From a virus, in IMG/VR virus record IMGVR_UViG_3300046804_003221, positions 1 to 23,012 of that record: a DNA stretch of 23,012 nucleotides; one strand, given 5' to 3'. The translations under genes and the position numbers were made by a program. Of this stretch, positions 7,397 through 13,225 are shown piece by piece (within the stretch, counting starts at the first letter, position 1; every line of letters begins with the position of its first letter). Under the pieces are notes generated by a model that saw only the letters and a program-made list of their open reading frames with translations, made no database searches and was not told the origin of the DNA.

Positions 7397-7657
7397 ATGC
7401 GTAAAAGTACCAGATCAATCTTACAAGAACTATCAGATCTTGGCATAAATCGCGACAAAGATCACGTAATTGAAAGTAGAGGAGCCAATCTAATTGAATC
7501 CGCTATTAACCTATTGACCCTTATTAGAGAACACTACGACGTTGAAACAGCCGCCGAATTAGAGCGACGTTTTATCAATGCCATTCGTGCTGGTGAACCT
7601 GCTAAGTTTAAACGAGGCATGAAAAAGATACAGGAATCAAAAAATGATACTCAATGA
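7397..7657 (+). CDS. Conserved phage hypothetical protein
   Basis: An 86-residue helical protein of unknown function. Two amphipathic helices are evident: ANLIESAINLLTLIREHYD and VETAAELERRFINAIRAGEP, followed by a basic tail (KFKRGMKKIQES). No enzyme motif is seen. The N-terminus reads MRKSTRSILQE with an L-x-E at residues 9-11, one of several such early L-x-E sites in this cluster. It overlaps the nucleotidyltransferase gene by 14 nt, so the two are translationally coupled, and it is the first gene after the rightward late-type promoter. It is probably a partner or small virion component of the two enzyme-like proteins encoded behind it; this is inferred from order only. Confidence 0.75.
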   Translation: MRKSTRSILQELSDLGINRDKDHVIESRGANLIESAINLLTLIREHYDVETAAELERRFINAIRAGEPAKFKRGMKKIQESKNDTQ

Positions 7658-8414
7658 AGGCGGTAATGTTTGGGATGATGTAGATCCCTTTACCAAAGAC
7701 GAAGCACCTATAATATTAAAACGTGCCCAACAGGTTATGCCGCCGGGAATAGAACTTATACCAGTAGGATCAGCAGGACACAAGGCGAGTAGCGGTGACA
7801 TGGATCTCATGGTCGATGCTGATCAAGTGCTACAGGCATTTGGCGTAAAGGACGAAAAGTCTGCAAGAGCCTCTTTAAAAATGAGCATGATTGACCGCGG
7901 TATAGAGGCAGCACAAACGGGCATTAACGTGCACCTTAAAATACCTAACGGCGATAAGTTTGCACAAGTAGACATTATGTTAGTTAAGAATGCCGGGCAA
8001 GTCAGTAAGTTTCATCAACATGATTACTCTGTAGAAAAGACTCCATTTAAGGGTGTACACAAACATATTCTATTAAGTTCGATGGCTAAAGAAACACGCG
8101 GCGCAGACTTTCCTTATGGACTTATGTGGAGCGGATTTCAAGGATTATTTGCCCGCACTCCGGACGGAAAGAAAGGCGATCTAATCAGCCAAGATATCGA
8201 CGAAGTTGCAACAATACTATTAGGGCCCGGTGCCAGCGGAGCAGATCTAGGTAGTGTAGAAAAGATACTTAACAGACTACCTCTAGGTGTTAAGGATCCT
8301 AGAGTACAACATGCTCTAGCAGATGAAAACTGGCCTAAGCAAGATGAAACGGTAGTACGCGAAGGTACAGGTACTTGGTTCCGTCATATGATGAACATAA
8401 TGAGTGTTAAATGA
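7644..8414 (+). CDS. Nucleotidyltransferase of the DNA polymerase beta superfamily
   Basis: A 256-residue protein with the minimal pol-beta-type nucleotidyltransferase signature: VGSAGHKASSGDMDLMVD, with GS at 42-43 and the metal-binding D52 and D54, then a third acidic strand FAQVDIMLV with D110. This fold transfers a nucleotide to nucleic acid, protein or small molecule. The rest (from KFHQHDYSVE onward) has no domain I recognise, so the substrate is unknown. It overlaps the gene before by 14 nt and the gene after by 4 nt (ATGA), so it belongs to a tightly coupled trio. The first residues, MILNEGG, contain L-x-E followed by G. A second protein of the same superfamily lies at 11008. Alternatives are an inactive binding version or a toxin-like nucleotidyltransferase, but all three acidic residues are present. 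Confidence 0.75.
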   Translation: MILNEGGNVWDDVDPFTKDEAPIILKRAQQVMPPGIELIPVGSAGHKASSGDMDLMVDADQVLQAFGVKDEKSARASLKMSMIDRGIEAAQTGINVHLKIPNGDKFAQVDIMLVKNAGQVSKFHQHDYSVEKTPFKGVHKHILLSSMAKETRGADFPYGLMWSGFQGLFARTPDGKKGDLISQDIDEVATILLGPGASGADLGSVEKILNRLPLGVKDPRVQHALADENWPKQDETVVREGTGTWFRHMMNIMSVK

Positions 8415-9559
8415 GAGCTAGAGAATTCTTATTTGAAGCTGAAGCAACCGTTCAAAAAAAACTTGGACGAGCATTTAATCACCTCGAAGATCTGGTGTTC
8501 TTTCACGGAACCTCGGGCACTATGGAGGCTCTTGAACACCTAAAAGAAATTACTACAGAAGCTGGCAGTAAAAGTATTCGCATGAAGTGGGACGGTAATC
8601 CTCAGATATACTGGGGTAGAGAAACCAAAGGTGGCCCATTAATTCTTGCAGGACACAATGGATGGAGCCGCGGCGCCAAGACTAACAATCCAGAAGATCT
8701 AGAACGTTTCATTGCCGACCTTAGCGGCAAGCCCAAATCACCAGAAGAGAAACAAGAAAGAGATGCATTTGCTAAAAAGTTTGCGAGCCTGTATCCGCTG
8801 TTTGACAAAGCAACTCCACGTAACTTTGTAGGATTTGTCTATGCGGATGGGCTCTTTTTACAACAGCCTCAATTAGGAGCAGATGGTGTTTATACATTCT
8901 GTCCTAATCCTAAGAGCAAAACCTGCTACCATGTTAAAGGTGATAGTCCCTTAGGACAACAAATAAGCCAAGCACAGGTTATGGTAGTAGGACATGCTTA
9001 CTTTCCTGAGTTTGGAATGGATGACTCTGCTCAAGAGCCCTTAGATGACTTTAGCATGTTTAACACTAATCCTGCTCTAATAGTTCAAGGGCCTGTTTAC
9101 AATAGTAATCCCGTTTCACTAGATACCAAGGCCATTGATCAAGTAGAAACATACCTAAGTCAGAATGCACAAGCCATTGACAGTTTCCTACAAGGAACAG
9201 CCGGTCTAGGAGATCTTAAAGATATCTTATATCGTTATGTAAATCAAACAGCCAAAGGACATCAGCTCGATAGTTTAGGTACACAACATTTCTTTAACTG
9301 GCTAAAGACTAGCAAGGTTAGTAGTCCTAAGCAAACTAAGATTGAACAATTAGCACTACAGCATAAAAATAGTCTAGACGCTATATTTGGTCTGGTTACA
9401 CGTATTATGAATCTTAAAGATCAGGTTATTGATCAAGTAGAACAGGGTCGCGGAGAAATATGGGATACACACGGGGAAGGTCGAGTTCGTTATGCTGATA
9501 AAAACAAACGTTTTGGTAATGTTAAACTAGTGCCCCGTAGACGCTGGACTCCTACTTAA
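8411..9559 (+). CDS. Ligase/nucleotidyltransferase-like phage protein with KWDG motif and capsid-targeting-like N-terminus
   Basis: A 382-residue protein resembling a family conserved in T4-like cyanophages and lacking a settled function. Motifs typical of covalent nucleotidyltransferases (DNA/RNA ligases, capping enzymes) can be placed in order: SIRMKWDGNPQIYWGR with K59-x-D-G62 (motif I, KxDG), NFVGFVYADGLF (138-149, motif III-like), GEGRVRY at 355-361 (motif IV EGxV-like) and NVKLVPR at 370-376 (motif V-like). The N-terminus MRAREFLFEAEA closely matches the T4 internal-protein targeting peptide, with an L-F-E/A cleavage-type site after E9. It is the last gene of the coupled 7397-9559 unit and is followed by an intrinsic terminator. 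A role as a packaged, injected nucleic-acid end-modifying enzyme is inferred. It may equally be a structural protein with a degenerate fold. Confidence 0.7.
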   Translation: MRAREFLFEAEATVQKKLGRAFNHLEDLVFFHGTSGTMEALEHLKEITTEAGSKSIRMKWDGNPQIYWGRETKGGPLILAGHNGWSRGAKTNNPEDLERFIADLSGKPKSPEEKQERDAFAKKFASLYPLFDKATPRNFVGFVYADGLFLQQPQLGADGVYTFCPNPKSKTCYHVKGDSPLGQQISQAQVMVVGHAYFPEFGMDDSAQEPLDDFSMFNTNPALIVQGPVYNSNPVSLDTKAIDQVETYLSQNAQAIDSFLQGTAGLGDLKDILYRYVNQTAKGHQLDSLGTQHFFNWLKTSKVSSPKQTKIEQLALQHKNSLDAIFGLVTRIMNLKDQVIDQVEQGRGEIWDTHGEGRVRYADKNKRFGNVKLVPRRRWTPT

Positions 9560-9574
9560 ATTCTTAATTCAGCC

Positions 9575-9601
9575 AAAAATGCCCTATCTAGGGCATTTTT
9601 T
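9575..9601 (+). terminator. Intrinsic terminator after the nucleotidyltransferase unit
   Basis: AAAAATGCCC / GGGCATTTTT stem around TATCTA, ending in six T. The flanking A-run would give a T-run on the other strand too, but no minus-strand gene needs it. Confidence 0.85.
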
Positions 9602-9612
9602 ATGAACTTTGG

Positions 9613-9618
9613 TAAATA
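9613..9618 (+). promoter_or_regulatory. Late-type promoter core TAAATA for the monocistronic gene
   Basis: GGTAAATAAT sits 12 nt after the upstream terminator and 67 nt before the start at 9686. The resulting leader contains a hairpin (9648-9662) and an AGGAG ribosome site. Confidence 0.5.
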
Positions 9619-9647
9619 ATATTACAATGGCTCACATAGGGTGGGTC

Positions 9648-9662
9648 CCCGTAGAGAACGGG
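9648..9662 (+). other. 5'-leader hairpin CCCGT/ACGGG
   Basis: A perfect 5-bp GC-rich stem with an AGAGA loop, about 10 nt upstream of the AGGAG site. It leaves the ribosome site free, so a transcript-stabilising role is more likely than repression. This is inferred. Confidence 0.4.
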
Positions 9663-9685
9663 AAAAGCCAACGAGGAGAAACATC

Positions 9686-10057
9686 ATGGCATCAGTAACA
9701 AGAGTAAATCCAACCGCAGTTGCGCTTGGTACACTTCAGTCTACACTACAACTGAAGATTTTTAAAGTAGTTTTAAGTAACAGTGGCGATGCAACAGATC
9801 GCACAGCAGCACAAATGGCATCATTGACCGACGAAATCGGTACTACAGGCGCTTTAATGCAAGGTAAAGCAAATGGTCGTGAACTTGCATTCATTGGTGA
9901 TGGTCACGCACTTGACGTTGACACCGTAGCAATTAGACTAGGCCGTATTTTGGATTCAACAACAGGATCTTTAACAGCTTCTGGTGTTTATACTTGCGGT
10001 GGTGGTGGTACTGTAACAGTAACTAACCCAACAACATTTGTAGGTTTACAGACCTAA
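9686..10057 (+). CDS. Probable abundant virion or head-associated protein, unidentified
   Basis: A 123-residue protein with small-residue-rich, strand-forming composition. It has a hydrophobic core stretch (TLQLKIFKVVLSNSGDATD) and a Gly/Thr/Val-rich C-terminus ending GGGGTVTVTNPTTFVGLQT. No signal peptide or catalytic motif is seen. The ATG at 9686 follows GAGGAGAA with good spacing. A longer reading from a GTG at 9641 was rejected because it would run through the leader hairpin and ribosome site. The gene stands alone: terminator, TAAATA promoter, leader hairpin, gene, terminator. Such an isolated cassette with a strong ribosome site is typical of highly expressed structural proteins. The composition would suit a capsid decoration or small tail protein, but I do not recognise the family. 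Confidence 0.75.
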   Translation: MASVTRVNPTAVALGTLQSTLQLKIFKVVLSNSGDATDRTAAQMASLTDEIGTTGALMQGKANGRELAFIGDGHALDVDTVAIRLGRILDSTTGSLTASGVYTCGGGGTVTVTNPTTFVGLQT

Positions 10058-10080
10058 TCAAATTCCTAGGGATGGGAAGG

Positions 10081-10111
10081 AAAAAGGCCTAGTTTATCTA
10101 GGCCTTTTTTT
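10081..10111 (+). terminator. Intrinsic terminator after the monocistronic gene
   Basis: AAAAAGGCCTAG / CTAGGCCTTTTT perfect 12-bp stem with a TTTAT loop, ending in a run of seven T. It lies 8 nt before the next TAAATA promoter. Confidence 0.9.
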
Positions 10112-10119
10112 GTGGCTGT

Positions 10120-10125
10120 TAAATA
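10120..10125 (+). promoter_or_regulatory. Late-type promoter core TAAATA immediately before the start at 10132
   Basis: GTTAAATAAC ends 6 nt before the ATG. With T4 geometry (box ending at -6) transcription would begin at 10131-10132, giving a leaderless message. No Shine-Dalgarno is present between the terminator and the ATG. Confidence 0.5.
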
Positions 10126-10131
10126 ACAGCA

Positions 10132-10506
10132 ATGAAATATTGTTTGTATACCCTAGTAGATATAACAGCCACAGGACAGTATAGATCTAGAAACGATCTA
10201 GAAAGACTCCAACAGCAAAACTTTGATACAGTAATCCAGACTATTGGATTAGCTGGCAACGTCTATTATTCTACAGGTCCAGAAATTGTACCGGCGGATG
10301 TTTTCGGTAATGCCGAAGAAAAGTGCTGGCGATTTGAGTGGGAAATGGAAATAGACCATCTGTTTGAAGTAGGAGGGGATGAATTGTATAGACTTAAAGA
10401 GCTATTTCAATATGTGCCAGTTATTACCGGTCTTACAGAAACAGCCCTGTTTGAAAAGCCTATTTTTAAACTTGGCACTAATATAATATTTGACTTTAAA
10501 CAATAA
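10132..10506 (+). CDS. Conserved T4-like phage hypothetical protein
   Basis: A 124-residue protein beginning MKYCLYTLVDITATGQYRS and continuing LQQQNFDTVIQTIGLAGNVY. This N-terminal pattern is, from memory, shared by conserved hypotheticals of T4-like environmental phages, which supports the Met at 10132 as the true start. The C-terminal half has a W-rich acidic stretch (CWRFEWEMEIDHLFEVG) and ends in FDFKQ. No enzyme motif or membrane segment is seen, and the function is unknown. It is separated from the previous gene by a strong terminator and preceded within 6 nt by a TAAATA box with no ribosome site, so it is a leaderless-mRNA candidate. The next gene starts 78 nt downstream behind its own TAAATA box. 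Confidence 0.75.
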   Translation: MKYCLYTLVDITATGQYRSRNDLERLQQQNFDTVIQTIGLAGNVYYSTGPEIVPADVFGNAEEKCWRFEWEMEIDHLFEVGGDELYRLKELFQYVPVITGLTETALFEKPIFKLGTNIIFDFKQ

Positions 10507-10509
10507 ATA
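10504..10509 (+). promoter_or_regulatory. Late-type promoter core TAAATA before the coiled-coil membrane protein
   Basis: CAATAAATATAATG overlaps the stop codon of the previous gene and lies 75 nt before the start at 10585, which has its own GGAGAG site. An overlapping TATAAT lacks a well-spaced -35. Confidence 0.45.
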
Positions 10510-10584
10510 TAATGTAAAGGCACACTAGGCAATTTAATATAGGCACATGTTCGCAAGAACCTTGACTTATTTTGGAGAGCCTAA

Positions 10585-10998
10585 ATGGCCAGAACAATAA
10601 CAAAAACCGAAGCACTACCACAACTTGCGACATTACCTGAACGTGTAGGCGTTCTCGAAGCCAAAGTTGAAATAATTGATGAAAAATTAGGTGATCTAAA
10701 AGCAGATGTCAAAGACGTCCACGACTGTCTAGATCGTACACGAGATCTTTTAGATGAAAAGTTAGACAAAATGATGGAAGAGTATCAAAAGGGCAGAGAA
10801 AGTTACTATGCCTATACCGATCGATTACATCAAGAAGATCAAGACGCCCATATAAAACTATCCGAAAAAATTAATGATCTAGAAAAACAAAAGCATAAAT
10901 TTGTATTATATGCTATGATGGCCATGGCGTTTGCCGCAGGTGCTGGATGGATTGGTCATGTAGATCTAGCTAGGATTATTAAATTTGTTGGCCTATAA
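10585..10998 (+). CDS. Coiled-coil protein with C-terminal membrane anchor
   Basis: A 137-residue protein. Residues of about 14-104 are strongly heptad-like and charged (RVGVLEAKVEIIDEKLGDLK, DRTRDLLDEKLDKMMEE, LSEKINDLEKQKHK), indicating a long coiled coil. Residues of about 106-122 (FVLYAMMAMAFAAGAGW) form one hydrophobic segment, followed by a short tail. The layout, a cytoplasmic coiled coil plus a C-terminal transmembrane helix, resembles XhlA-type holin-associated proteins and some membrane-anchored phage proteins, but no specific signature is visible. It has a good ribosome site (GGAG) and its own TAAATA box. The next gene starts 9 nt after its stop. A role in lysis or membrane remodelling is a guess from architecture. 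Confidence 0.75.
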   Translation: MARTITKTEALPQLATLPERVGVLEAKVEIIDEKLGDLKADVKDVHDCLDRTRDLLDEKLDKMMEEYQKGRESYYAYTDRLHQEDQDAHIKLSEKINDLEKQKHKFVLYAMMAMAFAAGAGWIGHVDLARIIKFVGL

Positions 10999-11001
10999 AG
11001 A
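10994..11001 (+). promoter_or_regulatory. Possible degenerate late box TATAAAGA before the start at 11008
   Basis: One mismatch to TATAAATA, overlapping the previous stop codon and ending 6 nt before the ATG, the same geometry as at 10120-10132. There is no Shine-Dalgarno. Re-initiation from the previous gene is an equal alternative. Confidence 0.25.
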
Positions 11002-11007
11002 TGTCAT

Positions 11008-11730
11008 ATGCAACTAAGAGAATTTCAAGAAGGTATTGTAGACTCAGCTATTCAGTTTCATAGTGAACTTAATCCTAAGCTATGGCAAGGTAATCGCTTA
11101 GAGCCCATGGTGCGCTACAAACTCTTAATGATAGCGCAAAACTTTGCTAAATTCATAGACATCCCAAATCTAAGACTAAGAGACATCACAATCAGCGGAT
11201 CAAACGCGGCCTATACCTATACAGAAAATTCAGACATTGATTTACATCTAATTGTAGACATTCCAAAAGCTGCTGAATTTCACCTCCGTCCTCTCTTTGA
11301 CGCTAAGAAAAATCAATACAACTTTACTCATGATATTAAAATACATGGTATAGACGTAGAACTATACGTTCAACCCAGCACCGATACTCATCACAGTTTG
11401 GGCATCTATTCAGTAATGGATGATACGTGGTTATCAAAACCTGTAGCACAACAGGTACAGATCAATGACGATGATGTTAAAATTAAAGTAGACAGCTACA
11501 AAGCTAAGATCAAACAAGCCTTAAAAAGTAAAAATCTAGCCACAGCGAACCGAGTCAAAGATGAGTTAAATAAACTTAGAAAGACTGGATTAGAACGAGA
11601 GGGTGAATTTAGCGTAGAAAACTTAGCATTTAAAGTACTACGTGTAAAAGGATTTATTAATCAACTACGCCAGCACATATACGATTTAGAGGATGAAAGG
11701 CTAAGCCTGGAGAACGCACATGAAAATTAA
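11008..11730 (+). CDS. Nucleotidyltransferase of the DNA polymerase beta superfamily (second copy)
   Basis: A 240-residue protein. The active-site signature is ITISGSNAAYTYTENSDIDL followed by HLIVD, with GS at 64-65, metal-binding D76 and D78, and a third acidic strand IDVELYVQ (D116/E118). This is a clear minimal nucleotidyltransferase core. A helical C-terminal part follows (KIKVDSYKAKIKQALKS, LATANRVKDELNKLRK and FINQLRQHIYDLEDERL), which may bind substrate or partners. The N-terminus MQLREFQEGI resembles that of the KWDG protein (MRAREFLFEA) and T4 capsid-targeting peptides. It leads a coupled operon, with 11-nt, 4-nt and 23-nt overlaps down to 13192. The nucleotide and acceptor cannot be told from sequence. 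It shares only the superfamily core with the protein at 7644. Confidence 0.8.
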   Translation: MQLREFQEGIVDSAIQFHSELNPKLWQGNRLEPMVRYKLLMIAQNFAKFIDIPNLRLRDITISGSNAAYTYTENSDIDLHLIVDIPKAAEFHLRPLFDAKKNQYNFTHDIKIHGIDVELYVQPSTDTHHSLGIYSVMDDTWLSKPVAQQVQINDDDVKIKVDSYKAKIKQALKSKNLATANRVKDELNKLRKTGLEREGEFSVENLAFKVLRVKGFINQLRQHIYDLEDERLSLENAHEN

Positions 11731-12571
11731 ACAAGTTGTAAGCGAGCACAAAAAAGGTCGCAAGGCTGTAAAGCATAATAAAAAACCACAAGATCCTGCT
11801 GCCGCACATCTCAAGGCTAAAGAAAAGTTAGAACCAGTTAAGCCTATGCAAGAGGAACGGAGAACAGTCGACGACGAAGCTAATTTAATGTATCGTTATA
11901 ATCCTGAAAGAGGTAAACTTGTACAGAAAATGGTAGACGTTCGTGACGAGTACCAGGCAAAATCTATAGGATGGCGATATGAGTGGAAAGATGCCCTACG
12001 TGTAGCACACATTATTCAAAGTAAGTATGATCCTAATAAGTTTGTGCAAAAAATGGGCAACAAATGGGTAACTGTAAATCCATTTAAGGATAAAGAAGAA
12101 CCCAAACAAGATGATGTATCAGAAGGCGAAGGTAAAGTAACAGCCGTTGATCCTACTAAGGGCGTAGAAATTACTAATCCAGAGACAGGAGTAAAGACTA
12201 CTCTACCTCCTAAAATGAGTTCAGCCCTAGCACCCGATTCGGCTAATCCTAATAGATATACATTAAATCCTCAGGCCGTATCTGGTAGTGACGAAAAAGA
12301 TTCTGCCTCAGGCCCTAAAGTAGGTAGTCAAGTAGCTATCCCCGATCAGGCTACGGAAGAAGATATGATGGTACCTCCAACAGACAGTATGAGTCCTATA
12401 CACGGTGGTACAGCAGATGGGGATAACAGTGACAATCGAGAACATGAAGTTATTATTAAGCTTCTTAAGAAACTTTCGGGTGTAAAAGAAATTGATAATG
12501 GTCCTGTAAGTGTCCAAGTAGGCAGCAAAGGCGATATGCTAGGACATATGAAAAAGATGGCTGGGCTATGA
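11720..12571 (+). CDS. Hypothetical protein, charged and partly disordered
   Basis: A 283-residue protein of unknown function. The first 50 residues are Lys/Glu-rich (HKKGRKAVKHNKKPQDPAAA). A folded-looking stretch, with LMYRYNPERGKLVQKMVDVR and GWRYEWKDALRVAHIIQSKY, occupies about 55-125. The next 120 residues are rich in Pro, Ser, Thr, Asp and Gly and look disordered. The C-terminus has a compact helix-strand element (EVIIKLLKKLSGV, then VSVQVGSKGDMLGHMKKM). No catalytic motif is visible. It overlaps the nucleotidyltransferase by 11 nt and the next gene by 4 nt. Its disorder and early VxE site (MKIKQVVSEH) would suit a head-core or packaged protein, but that is speculation. Confidence 0.7.
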   Translation: MKIKQVVSEHKKGRKAVKHNKKPQDPAAAHLKAKEKLEPVKPMQEERRTVDDEANLMYRYNPERGKLVQKMVDVRDEYQAKSIGWRYEWKDALRVAHIIQSKYDPNKFVQKMGNKWVTVNPFKDKEEPKQDDVSEGEGKVTAVDPTKGVEITNPETGVKTTLPPKMSSALAPDSANPNRYTLNPQAVSGSDEKDSASGPKVGSQVAIPDQATEEDMMVPPTDSMSPIHGGTADGDNSDNREHEVIIKLLKKLSGVKEIDNGPVSVQVGSKGDMLGHMKKMAGL

Positions 12572-12780
12572 AAGTTAACGACGTTATTGGGCAATTTGAA
12601 ATTTATACTTCTAATAAAGAACGTGAAGTACTAGAACGCCTAAAATTGGCTCGCCCATTAAGTAGTTTCAGCGAGCAGGATCAATTCACGATCGAAGGGC
12701 TGATACGCAAGAGTTTGGTAATTAAGATAGGAGATCATAATCCTAGAGTAATAGCAAATGAACATAGCATATCAAGCTGA
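12568..12780 (+). CDS. Small hypothetical protein
   Basis: A 70-residue protein of unknown function. It reads as a small three-helix or winged-helix-sized domain: KEREVLERLKLARPLSSFSE followed by DQFTIEGLIRKSLVIKIGD. The helix, helix, then beta-turn with GLIRKSLVIKI is loosely like a winged-helix recognition part, but there is no supporting motif. The start overlaps the upstream stop as ATGA and its end overlaps the next gene by 23 nt, so its translation is tied to both neighbours. Confidence 0.65.
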   Translation: MKVNDVIGQFEIYTSNKEREVLERLKLARPLSSFSEQDQFTIEGLIRKSLVIKIGDHNPRVIANEHSISS

Positions 12781-13192
12781 AAGACTAGAAAGATTTTTAG
12801 AAGAAGAGTTTACTAAAAAGTTACCTATACTAGTCTTACCAGATAAAAGCATAATCTATAAGCAATTTAAGATTAAAGAAAACAAGCATAAAATTTGGGA
12901 TCTACGTTGGGCTAAGACGGGCGATAAATTAGACAGCTTTTACACTAAGACTAGTGCTCTTCTGGCTGCTAAGTTTTACTTAACTAGCAATCACACACGT
13001 TATAATGAAGTAAAACACCTAGATCTTACCTACTGGAACAACTCAGTAGACGCATCATTCTTTAAATATAGGTTAAATACAGCTAGAGACTTTAATCAAA
13101 AGGATCTTTTCTTTTGTAGGTATGATCTTGCTAAAGAAAGATCAAAGGTAGCTCAGGGTAAGATAACACAAATGTTTAAGTATAACTTTTGA
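12758..13192 (+). CDS. Conserved hypothetical protein, last gene of the nucleotidyltransferase operon
   Basis: A 144-residue basic protein, rich in Lys, Tyr and Phe, of unknown function. It begins with an acidic helix (AYQAERLERFLEEEFTKK), then a strand region (LPILVLPDKSIIYKQFKI, KIWDLRWAKTGDKLDSFYTK), an alanine-rich helix (SALLAAKFYLTSNH) and a C-terminal half with YWNNSVDASFFKYRLNTARD. The mixed fold and WDLRWA segment look conserved but match no family I can name. It starts inside the end of the previous gene (23-nt overlap), so coupled translation is expected. The next promoter begins right after its stop codon. Confidence 0.7.
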   Translation: MNIAYQAERLERFLEEEFTKKLPILVLPDKSIIYKQFKIKENKHKIWDLRWAKTGDKLDSFYTKTSALLAAKFYLTSNHTRYNEVKHLDLTYWNNSVDASFFKYRLNTARDFNQKDLFFCRYDLAKERSKVAQGKITQMFKYNF

Positions 13193-13198
13193 TAAATA
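13193..13198 (+). promoter_or_regulatory. Late-type promoter core TAAATA before the frameshifted gene
   Basis: GATAAATAAT overlaps the previous stop codon and lies 27 nt before the start at 13226. The ribosome site is weak (CGGGAA). Confidence 0.5.
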
Positions 13199-13225
13199 AT
13201 ATGAAATAATCGGGAATTCTAACAA

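Noticed and set aside
9641-9685. GTG start giving an N-terminal extension to the monocistronic protein
   Set aside because: It would translate through the leader hairpin and ribosome site; ATG 9686 has GAGGAGAA.
10490-10513. TTGACT and TATAAT as a sigma70 promoter
   Set aside because: The spacer is only 12 nt; the overlapping TAAATA box is a better candidate.
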